In this document: positions 34,398-44,300 of the stretch, in pieces
How the letters are laid out: the number at the start of each line of letters is the position of its first letter
Numbering within the stretch: the first letter of the stretch is position 1
Source of the DNA: Arthrobacter ruber
GTDB lineage: Bacteria > Actinomycetota > Actinomycetes > Actinomycetales > Micrococcaceae
Length of the DNA stretch: 64,000 bases
Direction of reading: 5' to 3'
NCBI RefSeq assembly: GCF_002954225.1
Contig: NZ_PPTH01000011.1
Coordinates: 129,934 to 193,933 of the forward strand
Translations under genes and position numbers: made by a program
The notes under the pieces: model-generated
The model's database searches: none
The model's input: only the letters and a program-made list of their open reading frames with translations
What the model was told of the DNA's origin: nothing

Positions 34398-35333
34398 TCA
34401 GACGAGGCCGTTGGTCAGGGCCATGAGAGCGTACGCGAGGTCCACCGGGTAGGGGCTCGTCACGCTGACCGGCTCCCCCGTCACCGGGTGGGCGAAACCC
34501 AGACGGTGCGCGTGGAGCCACTGCCGCGTGAGGCCGAGCTCGGCGGCCAGCCGCGGATCCGCCCCGTAGGTGAGGTCGCCCGCGCAGGGGTGGCGGAGGG
34601 CCGAGAAATGCACGCGGATCTGGTGCGTCCTGCCCGTCTCGAGGTGCACCTCCACGAGGCTCGCCCGGCCGAAGGCCTCCAGCACCTCGTAGTGGGTCAC
34701 GGAGTCCCGGCCCCCGTCCATGACGGCGAAGCGCCACTCGTGGTGCGGGTGCCGGCCGATCGGTGCATCGATGGTGCCCTGCAGCGGTTCGGGCAGGCCC
34801 TGCACCACCGCGTGGTACACCTTGTCGACCGTGCGCTCCTTGAAGGCACGCTTCAGCGCCGTGTAGGCGGGCTCGGTCTTGGCGACCACCATCGCCCCCG
34901 AGGTCCCGACGTCGAGGCGGTGGACGATCCCGACGCGCTCGGGAGCGCCCGAGGTCGAGATGCGGTAGCCCGCTGCGGCCAGGGCTCCGACGACGGTGGG
35001 GCCCACCCAGCCCGGCGAGGGGTGGGCTGCGACGCCCACGGGCTTGTCGACGACCACGAAGTCCTCGTCGTCGAGCAGGATGCCCATGCCGTCGACCGCC
35101 TCCGGGATGACGCGGTGCCTGTCCTCGGGATCCGGGACGTCCACGTCGACGCGGTCCCCGGCGTGGACCCGGTCCGACTTCGCCAGCGGGAGGCCCCCGC
35201 GCCGCACCCGGCCGTCGGAGCACCACTGCGCCACGGCCGACCGTGAGACCTCCAGCAGCCGCGCCAGGGCCGCATCGACGCGGCTCCCGGCATCGGCCTC
35301 GGGGACGAGGATCTCCTGGTGGTCAGCGGTCAC
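34398..35333 (-). CDS. RluA/RluD-type 23S rRNA pseudouridine synthase
   Basis: A 311-residue enzyme that isomerises uridine in RNA. An S4 RNA-binding domain (about 18-65, [22 protein letters not shown]) precedes the RluA catalytic domain with HRLDVGTSG, whose D141 is the nucleophile, then VYHAVVQG and [12 protein letters not shown]. By domain order it is closest to RluD (helix 69 uridines), though other RluA targets cannot be excluded. The GTG at 35333 overlaps the lspA stop by 11 bases; the upstream in-frame codons belong to lspA, so I trimmed them. The operon with lspA is common in bacteria. Confidence 0.9.
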   Translation of the reverse strand: MTADHQEILVPEADAGSRVDAALARLLEVSRSAVAQWCSDGRVRRGGLPLAKSDRVHAGDRVDVDVPDPEDRHRVIPEAVDGMGILLDDEDFVVVDKPVGVAAHPSPGWVGPTVVGALAAAGYRISTSGAPERVGIVHRLDVGTSGAMVVAKTEPAYTALKRAFKERTVDKVYHAVVQGLPEPLQGTIDAPIGRHPHHEWRFAVMDGGRDSVTHYEVLEAFGRASLVEVHLETGRTHQIRVHFSALRHPCAGDLTYGADPRLAAELGLTRQWLHAHRLGFAHPVTGEPVSVTSPYPVDLAYALMALTNGLV

Positions 35334-35940
35334 GGTCGTCCTGCTCCCCCCCGGCGGGTCCGGCATCGGCGCCGGTCTCCGCGGCGGGCTGCTCGTCCGT
35401 GCTGCGCGTGCCGTCCATGCCGATCCCCCGCAGCGTCAGGATGCAGATGAGCACCACCCCGCTGACGACGGCGGAGTCGGCGATGTTGAAGATGGCGAAG
35501 TTGGGCAGCGCGATGAAGTCCACCACGTGGCCCTGGCCGAACGACGGCTCCCGGAGGAGGCGGTCGGTGAGGTTGCCGAGGGCCCCGCCGAGCACGAGTC
35601 CGAGCGCGACGGCCCACCCCCAGGACGCGACGCGCCGGACCTGCAGCACGATGGCCGTGGCGACGACCACCATGATGATCGTGAACACCCAGGTGTAGTC
35701 CGTGCCGATGGAGAACGCTGCCCCGGGGTTGCGGATGAAGCGCCAGTCGAGCAGGGGCGGGAGCACGGGGATGACCTGTCCCTCGGTCATGGTCGTGACG
35801 ACCCACCACTTGGTGAGCTGGTCGAAGGTGTAGGCGACCACGGTGCACAGCAGCATGAGGGCGCCGTACCGCGCGGGGATCCTCCGGGCGTGGGCCGGGT
35901 CCCCGGTGGGAAGGGGCTCGGCTGGCTGGTGCTCGTTCAC
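35323..35940 (-). CDS. lspA: Signal peptidase II (lipoprotein)
   Basis: A 205-residue membrane aspartyl protease that cleaves signal peptides of lipoproteins after lipidation. Four helices are visible, with the family motifs [14 protein letters not shown] (catalytic D126) and FNIADS (catalytic D155). The N terminus has a polar 25-residue extension and the C terminus a 35-residue acidic tail. GTG start with a weak ribosome site. First gene of a pair with the pseudouridine synthase, and placed right after divIVA as in many Gram-positive dcw neighbourhoods. Confidence 0.94.
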   Translation of the reverse strand: MNEHQPAEPLPTGDPAHARRIPARYGALMLLCTVVAYTFDQLTKWWVVTTMTEGQVIPVLPPLLDWRFIRNPGAAFSIGTDYTWVFTIIMVVVATAIVLQVRRVASWGWAVALGLVLGGALGNLTDRLLREPSFGQGHVVDFIALPNFAIFNIADSAVVSGVVLICILTLRGIGMDGTRSTDEQPAAETGADAGPAGGEQDDRDR

Positions 35941-36000
35941 GGTGCATCCAAGGTGTAGGCGCTGCGGGGGGCTGCCGCCGGGGCGGCTGGGACGGCGGAA

Positions 36001-36038
36001 GGGCCGGTGCCGGGGATCGCGCCCCCGGTCACCGGCCC
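36001..36038 (-). terminator. Terminator hairpin after divIVA
   Basis: GGGCCGGTG pairs with CACCGGCCC, and after one mismatch the inner CCGGGG pairs with CCCCGG. It lies 44 bases past the divIVA stop and closes the dcw block. Confidence 0.65.
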
Positions 36039-36081
36039 TTCCACTGGAGGCCCGACACGCATCGGTCGGACCGGTTATCTG

Positions 36082-36723
36082 CTAGGAGGCCGACGCGTCG
36101 GACGCGAGCGAGCCGCGGGCGTCCAGATCGCGCAGCTGGCCCTCGATGTAGGCCTTGAGGCGCTGGCGGTAGTCGCGCTCGAAGCCGCGCAGCTGCTCCA
36201 CCTTGCTCTCGAGCACGGTCTTCTGCTCCTCGAGGTCCCCGAGGGTCTTGCGGCTCTTCTCCTGGGCGTCGTCGACCAGGCCGGTGGCCTCGATCTGAGC
36301 CTCGGCGATGATCTTGTCGCGCTGCTCCACCCCGGCGTTGACGTACTCGTCGTGCAGGCGCTGGGCCATGGCGAGCACGCCTGCGGCGGACTCTGCCGAG
36401 CCGGTGGAAGCTGTGGCGGGGGTGGCGGGAACGGCGGCGGGCGACGGCGTCTCGACGTCGGCGACGATCCCGGTGGCGTCGTCCCCGCTGACGGCTTCCG
36501 TGCTCGTGCTGGCCGCGACGGGGGCCGGGATGGTCCCGGTCTGCGGGGCGTCGGACGGGCCGTCCGAGACCCGGCGGCGCAGTTCCTCGTTCTCGGAGTT
36601 CAGGCGGCGGAGTTCGACGACGATCTCGTCGAGGAAGTCGTCCACCTCGTCCTGGTCGTAGCCCTCGCGGAACTTGGTCGGCTGGAACCTCTTGTTGACA
36701 ACGTCTTCTGGCGTCAAAGCCAT
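36082..36723 (-). CDS. divIVA: DivIVA/Wag31 polar growth protein
   Basis: A 213-residue cytoplasmic coiled-coil protein that marks curved membrane (poles, septum) and organises wall synthesis. The N-terminal membrane-binding DivIVA domain is clear: LTPEDVVNKRFQPTKFREGY followed by DQDEVDDFLDEI. A heptad-rich LRRLNSENEELRRRV follows, then a low-complexity Ala/Thr/Pro region (55-110) and a second coiled coil to the end. In mycobacteria (Wag31) the matching protein is phosphorylated in the variable region by PASTA kinases. The ATG has GAGGTGA upstream. It is the last gene of the dcw cluster. Confidence 0.94.
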   Translation of the reverse strand: MALTPEDVVNKRFQPTKFREGYDQDEVDDFLDEIVVELRRLNSENEELRRRVSDGPSDAPQTGTIPAPVAASTSTEAVSGDDATGIVADVETPSPAAVPATPATASTGSAESAAGVLAMAQRLHDEYVNAGVEQRDKIIAEAQIEATGLVDDAQEKSRKTLGDLEEQKTVLESKVEQLRGFERDYRQRLKAYIEGQLRDLDARGSLASDASAS

Positions 36724-36869
36724 CTGGTCACCTCATACTCATAGGAGCCGTCCGCCCCGGAGGGCAGGCAGGGCTGTGGTACCGATTCATGGACATGATC
36801 TCGTGACTCACGTCGGACTGTGCATCAGCGTATATCTTCTGGAACTTCATTCCGAAACGGACTCGGTGG

Positions 36870-37160
36870 CTATCGCGCGAGCCCTTCGGACACGGACATC
36901 AGGATGAGCACGACGATGAACAGCACCAAGAAGGCGAGATCGAGCTGCACGCCACCCAGTCGGAGCGGCGGGATCAGCCGGCGGAGGGCATTGATGGGCG
37001 GGTCGGTCACCGAGTAGACGCCGGAGGCGAGGACCAGCGCCGACTTCTGGGGACGCCAGTCCCGCGCGAAGCCCTGCACGGCGTCGTAGACGATCCGCAG
37101 GATCAGGGCGAGCTGGAACAGCATCAGTACCAGGTAGATCAGGGCGAATACCAAACTCAC
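36870..37160 (-). CDS. YggT family membrane protein
   Basis: A 96-residue protein with two hydrophobic helices (3-25, LVFALIYLVLMLFQLALILRIV, and 73-92) around the conserved VTDPPINALRRLIPPLRLGGVQLD. The family is implicated in chromosome or division-site organisation and possibly ion homeostasis; mechanism unknown. GTG start. It lies between sepF and divIVA, the position of Rv2146c in M. tuberculosis. A gap of 146 bases before divIVA leaves room for an internal promoter. Confidence 0.88.
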   Translation of the reverse strand: MSLVFALIYLVLMLFQLALILRIVYDAVQGFARDWRPQKSALVLASGVYSVTDPPINALRRLIPPLRLGGVQLDLAFLVLFIVVLILMSVSEGLAR

Positions 37161-37218
37161 GGAGCAGTTCCAGTCCTTCGGGCCATCGGAGGGTCGGCGA
37201 CCGTCGTGGCCGCGCCGG

Positions 37219-37740
37219 TCAGCTCTGGTTGAAGAAGCTGGTCTGCGCCTCGCTCGCCTTCAGGTCCTCGCCGAGGACTTCAATATACGACGGCGAGAGC
37301 AGGAACACCTTATTGGTGACCCGCTCGATGCTGCCGTGCAGACCGAAGACGAGGCCGGCCGAGAAGTCGACGAGCCGCTTCGCGTCGGCCTCGCCCATGT
37401 CGGTGACGTTCATGATCACGGGGATACCGTCCCGGAAGCTCTCACCGATGAGCTTGGCGTCGTTGTAGGAGCGTGGGTGGATCGTGGTGATCTGGCGCAG
37501 GGCCGCGGAGTCCTCACGCGACGACGGCGCACGCTTGATGGGTGTCACGGGTGCACGGTACTCCTCGGCGGGGGCCACCCGGGTCACGGCGGGGGCCGGC
37601 TCGAGGTGGCGTTCGTCGCGGTCGTAATCCACTGAATAGTCCTCGTTCCTGCTGTGCGCGCTCTTCGTTTCGGGCTCGTAGTGCTCATCACCATCGGCGA
37701 GCCCAAGGTAGATCATCGTCTTGCGCAGTGCGCCAGCCAT
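37219..37740 (-). CDS. sepF: Cell division protein SepF
   Basis: A 173-residue Z-ring membrane anchor, essential in actinobacteria because FtsA and ZipA are missing. Seen: the amphipathic N-terminal anchor [14 protein letters not shown], a charged linker ([15 protein letters not shown]), and the FtsZ-binding core [20 protein letters not shown] with [18 protein letters not shown]. The frame extends 23 codons upstream, but the ATG at 37740 has AGGAG at proper spacing and gives the anchor at the exact N terminus, so the start is secure. Confidence 0.95.
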   Translation of the reverse strand: MAGALRKTMIYLGLADGDEHYEPETKSAHSRNEDYSVDYDRDERHLEPAPAVTRVAPAEEYRAPVTPIKRAPSSREDSAALRQITTIHPRSYNDAKLIGESFRDGIPVIMNVTDMGEADAKRLVDFSAGLVFGLHGSIERVTNKVFLLSPSYIEVLGEDLKASEAQTSFFNQS

Positions 37741-37849
37741 GGTGACTCCTGTTCTGAGAGAGAGTGGATTGGGGGGTTCCGGGGGGTGGGCCGCACGAAG
37801 CGCACCCACCGGTCCGGCTGCCCGTGGTGCCGCCGTTCCAGCTCAGAGG

Positions 37850-38608
37850 CTACCCCACGGCCGGACGCGGACCGAGGACATCAGAACCGATCCGCAGGTG
37901 TGTCGCACCGGCGGCGACGGCGGCCTCGAGATCGCCGCTCATGCCGGCGGAGATGCCCGTCGCCGAGGGGTCCACGGCCTGCACGACGGCGGCGATCCGC
38001 AGCAGCTGCGCGAATGCGTCGGCCGGCTCCGCGCCGAGCGGTGCGACCGCCATGACGCCGGCGAGGCGCAGTCCGGTCGTTCCTGCGACGGCGGTGGCCA
38101 GCCCGGCCGCCTCCTCGGGGAGGGCACCGCCCCGGCCCGACGTGGCACCGGGATCGAGCGTGAACTGCAGGTAGCACGCGAGGTCCCCGCGCGGGGGCAG
38201 CCCCTCCGCCGTCCGCCGTGCCTGTTCTGTGCCCATCGCCTTCCCGAGCGCCGCGACGAGCGGAGCGCGGTCCACCGAGTGCACGCTGGAGGCGTACCTG
38301 ACCACCGATCTGGCCTTGTTGGTCTGCAGCTGTCCGATGAAGTGCCACCGCACGTCCAGGTCCTCGAGCTCGGTGGCCTTCGCGGCGGCCTCCTGGTCCC
38401 GGTTCTCGCCCAGGTCGGTGACCCCGAGCCCGGCGAGGATCCGCGCATCGGACGCCGGGAAGTACTTGGTGACGACGATCAGCTCCGGTTCGCTCCGCCG
38501 GGCCGCCGCCGCGGCTGCGGTGATCCGGGCACGGACCGCATCGAGCCTGCCGGCGAGATCTCGGACCCGGTCCTGATCGGGTGCGGCGCCTCCCCCGTCG
38601 ACACTCAC
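37850..38608 (-). CDS. YggS family PLP-binding protein
   Basis: A 252-residue pyridoxal-phosphate-binding protein (YggS/PLPBP/YlmE), thought to keep PLP levels balanced rather than to be an enzyme. Seen: LIVVTKYFPASDARILAGLGVTDLGENRDQE with the PLP lysine in VTKY, RWHFIGQLQTNKARSV, and GISAGMSGDLEAAVAAGATHLRIGSDVLGPR. The GTG start overlaps the pgeF stop by 4 bases (GTGA), and the long upstream frame is a shadow of pgeF. The location between pgeF and sepF is the standard actinobacterial order. Confidence 0.93.
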   Translation of the reverse strand: MSVDGGGAAPDQDRVRDLAGRLDAVRARITAAAAAARRSEPELIVVTKYFPASDARILAGLGVTDLGENRDQEAAAKATELEDLDVRWHFIGQLQTNKARSVVRYASSVHSVDRAPLVAALGKAMGTEQARRTAEGLPPRGDLACYLQFTLDPGATSGRGGALPEEAAGLATAVAGTTGLRLAGVMAVAPLGAEPADAFAQLLRIAAVVQAVDPSATGISAGMSGDLEAAVAAGATHLRIGSDVLGPRPAVG

Positions 38609-39381
38609 GTCCGCCAGACCAGTCCGGCGATGCGGCCGGCTCCCGGGGCGCGACGGTGGGAGTAGAGTCCCGCGTTCTCCAGGGTGCAGGGCGCTCCGGC
38701 ACCGGACAGCTGCCCCACCACCACGCCCGCGTCGTCGAGCTGACGTCGGACCGCCGCCGGCAGGTCCAGGGCAGGCCTCCCGCTGGGCGTCCGCGATGCG
38801 GCCTCGGGCAGGGACTGCGCCATGGCGAGCATCATGTCCTCGGGTACCTCGTAGCAGGATCCGCAGACCGACGGCCCGATCCACGCCGTGAGGTTCCCGG
38901 CGCCCTGGTTCCTGAGCGCGGTCGTCGCCTTGGTGACGATCCCGTTGCCGACGCCTGCGCGGCCGGCATGCACGACCGCCGTCGCGCCCGTCCCGCCGTC
39001 CGTGACCGACGCGTCGGCGAGGACGATCGGCACGCAGTCGGCCACCAGGACCGCGAGCGGGTGCGTCCCGGTGCGGGACACCATGCCGTCGGCGTCCGGC
39101 GGGCCGGGATGGTCCTCCACCGTGCCGGCGGTGGGAACGGTGGATCCGAGGACGGCCACGCGGTCGGAGTGCGTCTGGCTCATGAAGCGCAGCGATCCCG
39201 AGGGGATCCCCATGGACGCCTCGAGCCGCCGACGGTTGCCGCGGACCCCGTCCGCGTCGTCCCCGACGTGCAGCGCGAGGTTACCCGCGGCCGCCGAGGT
39301 GAAGGCGACCCGGAGCCCCGGACGGACCTCCTCGTTCCAGTAGAACGGGGAGTCCTGTCCGGGACCCGCGGCAGCGTGCAC
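38605..39381 (-). CDS. pgeF: Peptidoglycan editing factor PgeF (laccase-domain)
   Basis: A 258-residue multicopper-oxidase-domain protein of the YfiH/PgeF family, which edits muropeptide precursors (removing L-Ser misadded by MurC in E. coli) and has purine nucleoside activity in other bacteria. Seen: DADGMVSRTGTHPLAVLVADCVPI, VVHAGRAGVGNGI and WIGPSVCGSCYEVP, which hold the Cys/His metal site. The GTG start lies 3 bases after the ftsZ stop, so it is in the ftsZ transcript. The C terminus overlaps yggS. Confidence 0.9.
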   Translation of the reverse strand: MHAAAGPGQDSPFYWNEEVRPGLRVAFTSAAAGNLALHVGDDADGVRGNRRRLEASMGIPSGSLRFMSQTHSDRVAVLGSTVPTAGTVEDHPGPPDADGMVSRTGTHPLAVLVADCVPIVLADASVTDGGTGATAVVHAGRAGVGNGIVTKATTALRNQGAGNLTAWIGPSVCGSCYEVPEDMMLAMAQSLPEAASRTPSGRPALDLPAAVRRQLDDAGVVVGQLSGAGAPCTLENAGLYSHRRAPGAGRIAGLVWRT

Positions 39382-39384
39382 CGA

Positions 39385-40578
39385 CTACTTCAGGAAGTCG
39401 GGTACGTCGAGGTCGTCCGAACGGCCGGCCGAGAGGTCGGGCTCCACGATCGCGGGGAGGTCGACGTCGAAGCCGGAGTCGGCGGGTACGGCCTGCATGT
39501 TCTGCGCGCGCTGCTGCGACCAGGCGCCGAGGCCGGCGGTCGCCGGTACACGCTGGTGGTCGCTGCCGACGCTCGGGGCCACGGCGGGACGCGATGCGGG
39601 TGCAGCGGCGGCGGCGGGCTGCGAGGTGGCGTCGACCTGGTCGAAACCGGCAGCGATGACCGTCACCCGTGCCTCGTCGCCGAGCGCATCGTCGATGACG
39701 GCACCGAAGATGATGTTCGCCTCCGGGTGCGCGACCTCCTGGACGAGGCGGGCGGCCTCGTTGATCTCGAAGAGGCCGAGGTCCGAGCCGCCCTGGATCG
39801 ACAGCAGGACGCCGTGGGCGCCGTCGATCGACGCCTCGAGGAGCGGCGATGCGATGGCCAGTTCCGCCGCCTTGACGGCCCGGTCCTCGCCGCGGGCGGA
39901 GCCGATGCCCATGAGGGCCGAGCCGGCGCCCTGCATGACGGACTTCACGTCGGCGAAGTCGAGGTTGATCAGGCCCGGTGTGGTGATGAGGTCCGTGATG
40001 CCCTGGACACCGGAGAGCAGCACCTGGTCGGCCGAGCGGAACGCGTCGAGCATCGAGACGTTGCGGTCGCTGATGGACAGCAGGCGGTCGTTGGGGATGA
40101 CGATGAGGGTGTCGACCTCCTCGCGCAGCGTGTCGATGCCGCTCTCGGCCTGGTTGGAGCGGCGCCGGCCCTCGAACGTGAAGGGGCGCGTGACCACGCC
40201 GATGGTCAGGGCGCCCAGGGAGCGTGCGATGCGCGCCACGACGGGTGCGCCGCCGGTCCCGGTCCCGCCACCCTCGCCGGCGGTCACGAAGACCATGTCG
40301 GCCCCGCGCAGGACCTCCTCGATCTCCTCCGAGTGGTCCTCGGCGGCGCGGCGACCGACCTCGGGGTCCGCTCCTGCGCCGAGGCCGCGCGTGAGCTCGC
40401 GTCCGACGTCGAGCTTGACGTCGGCGTCACTCATGAGCAGCGCCTGGGCGTCCGTGTTGATCGCGATGAACTCCACGCCGCGGAGCCCGACCTCGATCAT
40501 CCGGTTGACGGCATTGACGCCGCCGCCGCCGATGCCGACGACCTTGATGACGGCCAAGTAATTCTGAGGTGCTGCCAC
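39385..40578 (-). CDS. ftsZ: Cell division protein FtsZ
   Basis: The 397-residue tubulin-like GTPase that forms the Z-ring. Seen: [19 protein letters not shown], the tubulin signature [13 protein letters not shown], the T7 loop [11 protein letters not shown], a Pro/Ala/Gln-rich linker, and the conserved C-terminal tail [10 protein letters not shown] that binds SepF. GTG start with AGGAC upstream. The 286-base gap to ftsQ carries an unusual AT-rich promoter region, so ftsZ is likely to have its own promoters in addition to readthrough. Confidence 0.98.
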   Translation of the reverse strand: MAAPQNYLAVIKVVGIGGGGVNAVNRMIEVGLRGVEFIAINTDAQALLMSDADVKLDVGRELTRGLGAGADPEVGRRAAEDHSEEIEEVLRGADMVFVTAGEGGGTGTGGAPVVARIARSLGALTIGVVTRPFTFEGRRRSNQAESGIDTLREEVDTLIVIPNDRLLSISDRNVSMLDAFRSADQVLLSGVQGITDLITTPGLINLDFADVKSVMQGAGSALMGIGSARGEDRAVKAAELAIASPLLEASIDGAHGVLLSIQGGSDLGLFEINEAARLVQEVAHPEANIIFGAVIDDALGDEARVTVIAAGFDQVDATSQPAAAAAPASRPAVAPSVGSDHQRVPATAGLGAWSQQRAQNMQAVPADSGFDVDLPAIVEPDLSAGRSDDLDVPDFLK

Positions 40579-40653
40579 GTCCTGTGTCCCTTGTTCGAAT
40601 CTGTGTGCTGTACGGGGGCCGCCGAGGTTTCGGCGTGAACCTTCATGTGAAAA

Positions 40654-40684
40654 AACGTTAACGTTCAGGTTGAGAGTTAACGTT
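40654..40684. promoter_or_regulatory. AACGTTAACGTT palindrome and repeat upstream of ftsZ
   Basis: A perfect 12-bp palindrome AACGTTAACGTT (40654-40665) is followed by another TTAACGTT (40677-40684), 19 bases after the first TTAACGTT. They sit 76-106 bases before the ftsZ start inside a conspicuously AT-rich patch. I do not recognise a known operator. Confidence 0.6.
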
Positions 40685-40864
40685 ATGTCAGGTAACTTCT
40701 ATGTTCGACGCTAGGTGTATATGTCCCGCGTTGCAAAGACCGGGCGTTGTGTGTCGGGCGTGTCGGCCGTGTCCTGCCCGTTCGCGCCGTCCTCGAGGGG
40801 TCATACTGCGCTCCCCCTCCGCGGCGTCCGCCCCGCTCGTGGGCCGTTCCTCCCGCCGCCTGCC

Positions 40865-41689
40865 TCACCGGGTGACCGGCCGGTCCGGGGTGCTGACATC
40901 GAACTCGCGCACGGGCGGATCACCGGCCGGCATGGCCAGCAGCGCTTCCAGGACCCGGGCCTTTTCCGCGCTGCGCTCGGAGCTGCCCCAGAAGATCCTC
41001 TGGTCCCCCGAGAGGGACAGGCGGATGGAGTCGACGCTCGACGCCGAGGCATGGTTCAGCCGCGACAGGACGCCGACGGGCAGCTCGGCCAGGACGGCGG
41101 TGATCGAGGAGAACACCTCCGAGTTGACGGCATTGGTCCCGCCGTCGATCAGCGGGAGCTTGACCTCGTCCCGCTGGGCCACGCTGGCGAGCTGCCGGCC
41201 CTCGGAATCGATCAGCACGAACTCCTGCCCGTTCTGCAGGACCGCGACGGGCACGCGTTCCCGGACCGTCACCACGAGCGTGGAGGGCGGCTCCGCCGCG
41301 ATGTCGACGTCCTCGATAGGGGCCTTCGTCGCCAGCAGCCCGCGGACCTGTCCGGCCGAGATCCTGGTCAGCGACGTCCCGATCAACGGGGCGAGGGCGG
41401 TGTCCACCTCCTGCGTGGACACCAGTACGTTGCCCTCGACCACCACGGTCCGCAGGGCCAGGGCCGGCGAGAACACGGCGTAGGCCACCACGCCTCCGAG
41501 GACCAGCGCCAGCGCCACGAGCGCGAGGAGGGTGTTCCGCAGCCTGTGGGACTTCCGCGGCGTCGGGAACTCGAGGACCGTTCCCGCCGACGAGGCACCG
41601 GCCGCGCGCCGGTCCGGCGGCGAGGCCGTGCCACTCGGGACAGCGGAGGTCCGGACGGCCCGCGTGGCGGGCGGCTTCCTCGGCGTCAT
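40865..41689 (-). CDS. ftsQ: Cell division protein FtsQ/DivIB
   Basis: A 274-residue bitopic divisome protein. The cytoplasmic N terminus is basic and Ala/Pro-rich (1-48). One transmembrane helix follows (about 51-71, NTLLALVALALVLGGVVAYAVF), then the POTRA domain beginning LRTVVVEGNVLVSTQEV, and the beta domain with RVPVAVLQNGQEFVLID. The ATG overlaps the murC stop by 4 bases, so it is translationally coupled. No ddl gene lies between murC and ftsQ, as is usual in actinobacteria. Confidence 0.93.
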   Translation of the reverse strand: MTPRKPPATRAVRTSAVPSGTASPPDRRAAGASSAGTVLEFPTPRKSHRLRNTLLALVALALVLGGVVAYAVFSPALALRTVVVEGNVLVSTQEVDTALAPLIGTSLTRISAGQVRGLLATKAPIEDVDIAAEPPSTLVVTVRERVPVAVLQNGQEFVLIDSEGRQLASVAQRDEVKLPLIDGGTNAVNSEVFSSITAVLAELPVGVLSRLNHASASSVDSIRLSLSGDQRIFWGSSERSAEKARVLEALLAMPAGDPPVREFDVSTPDRPVTR

Positions 41690-43182
41690 CCGCGGGCCTC
41701 CGACGGCCCCGCTCCCGAGGCGCGCTCCCGCAGCAGCGTGACGAGCCGGACGCCGTACTGCGTGACGTCGCCTGCCCCGATGGTGAGGATGATGTCCCCC
41801 GGTCGCGCCTGGGCCGTGACGGTGTGCAGCGCAGCGTCGGGGTCCTCGATGTACGAGCCTCCGGACATGAGGTCGGTGATCGTCCAGCCCCCGACGTCGT
41901 CGACGGGGTCCTCCCGAGCCGCGTAGACCGGCAGCACCGTCGCGGTGTCGGCGAGCGAGAGCGCGTCCGCGAAACCGGTGGCGAACTCGCGGGTGCGCGA
42001 GAAGAGGTGCGGCTGGAAGAGGACGTGCACGCGGTGCTCCCCTGCCACGGTCCGGGCTGCCGTCAGGGCGGCCTGTACCTCCGTGGGGTGGTGGGCGTAG
42101 TCGTCGAACACGCGGACGCCGTCGCCCTCGCCGCGTGCCTCGAACCGGCGTGCCGCACCGGAGAACAGCGCCAGCCCCGTGGCCGCGACCGCGGGATCGA
42201 CGCCGAGTTCCAGTGCTACGGCGAAGGCCGCGGCGGCATTGAGGATGTTGTGGCGGCCGGGGACGCCCAGCTGCAGCTCCTGCTCGGCGTCCAGGCCGTC
42301 GACCAGAAAGGAGAGCACGCTGTTCGTGGTGCTGCCCACGGCCCTCGTGGCACTGATCCGGAGGTCGGCGGTCTCCGCGTAGCCGTAGGTGCGGACCCGG
42401 CGCGGCTCCCCGACACCTGCCGCCAGGGCCGCGGCACCCGGGTCGTCCGCGCAGGCCACGAGCAGGCCGTCCTCGGGCAGGCGCTGCGCGAAGGCGCGGA
42501 AGGCGGCGTGGACGGCGTCGGCGGTGCCGTAGTGGTCGAGGTGGTCCGCCTCGGCATTGGTGACCACGGCGATCCGCGGCGTGTAGTTGAGGAAGGAGCC
42601 GTCGGACTCGTCCGCCTCGGCGACGAAGACACCGCTGCCGGTCCATTCCGCGTTGACGCCGAGTGCCGCGACGTCACCACCGATCGCGAAGGACGGATCG
42701 AGCCCGGCCTCGCGGAGCAGGACCGTGATCATCGCCGTCGTCGTGGTCTTCCCGTGCGTCCCGGCGACCGCGATCGCCTGCTGTCCGTTCATCGCCGCCG
42801 CCAGCGCCTGTGAGCGGTGCAGGACGGGCAATCCGCGCCGCCGTGCCTCGGCGAGTTCGGGGTTAGCCTCGCGGATCGCCGAGGAGACGACGACGGTCCC
42901 GTCGTCGGGCACGGCCCCGGCCGTGTGGCCCACGTGCACCTCCGCGCCGAGGGCCGCCAGGGCGCGGAGACCCTTCGAGTCGGCGGCGTCGGACCCCGAC
43001 ACGCGCAGCCCCTGCCCGAGGAGGACCCGCGCGACGGCGGACATGCCCGCGCCGCCCAGGCCGATGAAGTGCACGGGTTCGCGCAGTACGGCGGGTTCCG
43101 CCGGAGCGCCGGGGTGGGTCCCCGGCGTGTGCTGCGCCGGCGGGGCCGGGTGGCCGCCCAGGGGCGCGCGTCCGGCGTTCAT
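41686..43182 (-). CDS. murC: UDP-N-acetylmuramate--L-alanine ligase
   Basis: A 498-residue cytosolic ligase that adds the first amino acid of the stem peptide. Seen: [20 protein letters not shown] near the N terminus, the Mur ligase P-loop [36 protein letters not shown], and the domain-3 segment [14 protein letters not shown]. About 30 Pro/Ala-rich residues precede the core. The ATG overlaps the murG stop by 4 bases. Confidence 0.96.
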   Translation of the reverse strand: MNAGRAPLGGHPAPPAQHTPGTHPGAPAEPAVLREPVHFIGLGGAGMSAVARVLLGQGLRVSGSDAADSKGLRALAALGAEVHVGHTAGAVPDDGTVVVSSAIREANPELAEARRRGLPVLHRSQALAAAMNGQQAIAVAGTHGKTTTTAMITVLLREAGLDPSFAIGGDVAALGVNAEWTGSGVFVAEADESDGSFLNYTPRIAVVTNAEADHLDHYGTADAVHAAFRAFAQRLPEDGLLVACADDPGAAALAAGVGEPRRVRTYGYAETADLRISATRAVGSTTNSVLSFLVDGLDAEQELQLGVPGRHNILNAAAAFAVALELGVDPAVAATGLALFSGAARRFEARGEGDGVRVFDDYAHHPTEVQAALTAARTVAGEHRVHVLFQPHLFSRTREFATGFADALSLADTATVLPVYAAREDPVDDVGGWTITDLMSGGSYIEDPDAALHTVTAQARPGDIILTIGAGDVTQYGVRLVTLLRERASGAGPSEARG

Positions 43183-44300
43183 CGCGCTCCCTGCGCTGCG
43201 TCGAGGACCAGCTCGGCCATCCGCCGGTCCGCGTCGCGCACGCCCTGCGCGTAGGAGGCCGCGGACATGGCGTGCAGCCGTCCGGGGTCCGTGGCCAGCG
43301 CCAGGACGTTCTCGAGGATCCAGGCGGGAGTGAAGGCGGCGTCCTCGACCTGGAGGGCTCCGCCGGCGGCGACCAGGCCCACCGCGTTGTGCCGCTGCTC
43401 GCCGTTGCCGTGGGGCAGCGGGACGAGCACGGCGGGGAGGCCCACGGCGCTGATCTCGCTGACGGTGGCGGCACCGGCGCGGGCGATGAGGAGGTCGGCG
43501 GCGGCGTACACGCGCTCCATGCCGTCCACGAACTCGACCTGGTGGTAGCCGGCGACGGCGAGGGGTGCGCCGTCGCCCCCGGCCACCTGCTTGCCGCGTC
43601 CGGTGATGTGGAGGACCTGCACGCCTGCCGCGGTCAGGTCGGGGACGGCGGCGGCGACGGCGCGGTTCAGGCTCGCAGCACCGGAGGACCCGCCGGTCAC
43701 GATGACCGTGGGGCGCTCCGGGTCGAGCCCGAGGGACGCCCTCGCGTCCGCGCGGGCGGCTGCGCGGTCGAGGCCCGCGATGCTCCTGCGCATGGGCATG
43801 CCCACCAGCACCGCGTCGGCCAGTCCCGTGCCCCCGAAGGCGACCGCGACGCGCGACGCGATGCGCGCACCCACCCTGTTTGCCATGCCGGGGTGGGCGT
43901 TCGCCTCGTGGATCACCACGGGCACGCGCTGCGTCCAGGCGGCGAGGTAGACGGGCGTGGAGACGTAGCCGCCCACCCCCACGACGACGTCGGCCGCGGC
44001 GTCCGCCACGATGGCGCGTGCCTGGCGGACAGCCCTGACGAGGCGCACCGGGAGCTTGACGAGGTCGATCGACGGGCGGCGCGGCATGGGTACGCGGTCG
44101 ATGGTCCGGAGGTCGAAGCCGGCGGCCGGCACGAGGCGCGTCTCCATCCCGGCCTCGGTGCCGACGGCGGTGATGCGGGAGCCGGGTCGCTCCTCGAGGA
44201 TCGCCCCGGCGATCGCGAGCAGGGGGCTGATGTGGCCGGCCGTGCCGCCACCGGCGAGGACGACCGACACGGGGCGTGCGGGTGGAGAGGGGTGCGTCAT
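43179..44300 (-). CDS. murG: MurG glycosyltransferase (lipid II synthase)
   Basis: A 373-residue membrane-associated enzyme that transfers GlcNAc from UDP-GlcNAc to lipid I. Seen: [19 protein letters not shown] (lipid I side, G-loop), [31 protein letters not shown], the second G-loop [15 protein letters not shown], and the donor site [36 protein letters not shown] start overlapping the ftsW stop by 4 bases. Confidence 0.97.
   Translation of the reverse strand: MTHPSPPARPVSVVLAGGGTAGHISPLLAIAGAILEERPGSRITAVGTEAGMETRLVPAAGFDLRTIDRVPMPRRPSIDLVKLPVRLVRAVRQARAIVADAAADVVVGVGGYVSTPVYLAAWTQRVPVVIHEANAHPGMANRVGARIASRVAVAFGGTGLADAVLVGMPMRRSIAGLDRAAARADARASLGLDPERPTVIVTGGSSGAASLNRAVAAAVPDLTAAGVQVLHITGRGKQVAGGDGAPLAVAGYHQVEFVDGMERVYAAADLLIARAGAATVSEISAVGLPAVLVPLPHGNGEQRHNAVGLVAAGGALQVEDAAFTPAWILENVLALATDPGRLHAMSAASYAQGVRDADRRMAELVLDAAQGAR

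Noticed and set aside
31892..34426. 844-codon plus-strand frame opposite dnaE
   Set aside because: dnaE is unmistakable on the minus strand; this frame has no recognisable domain.
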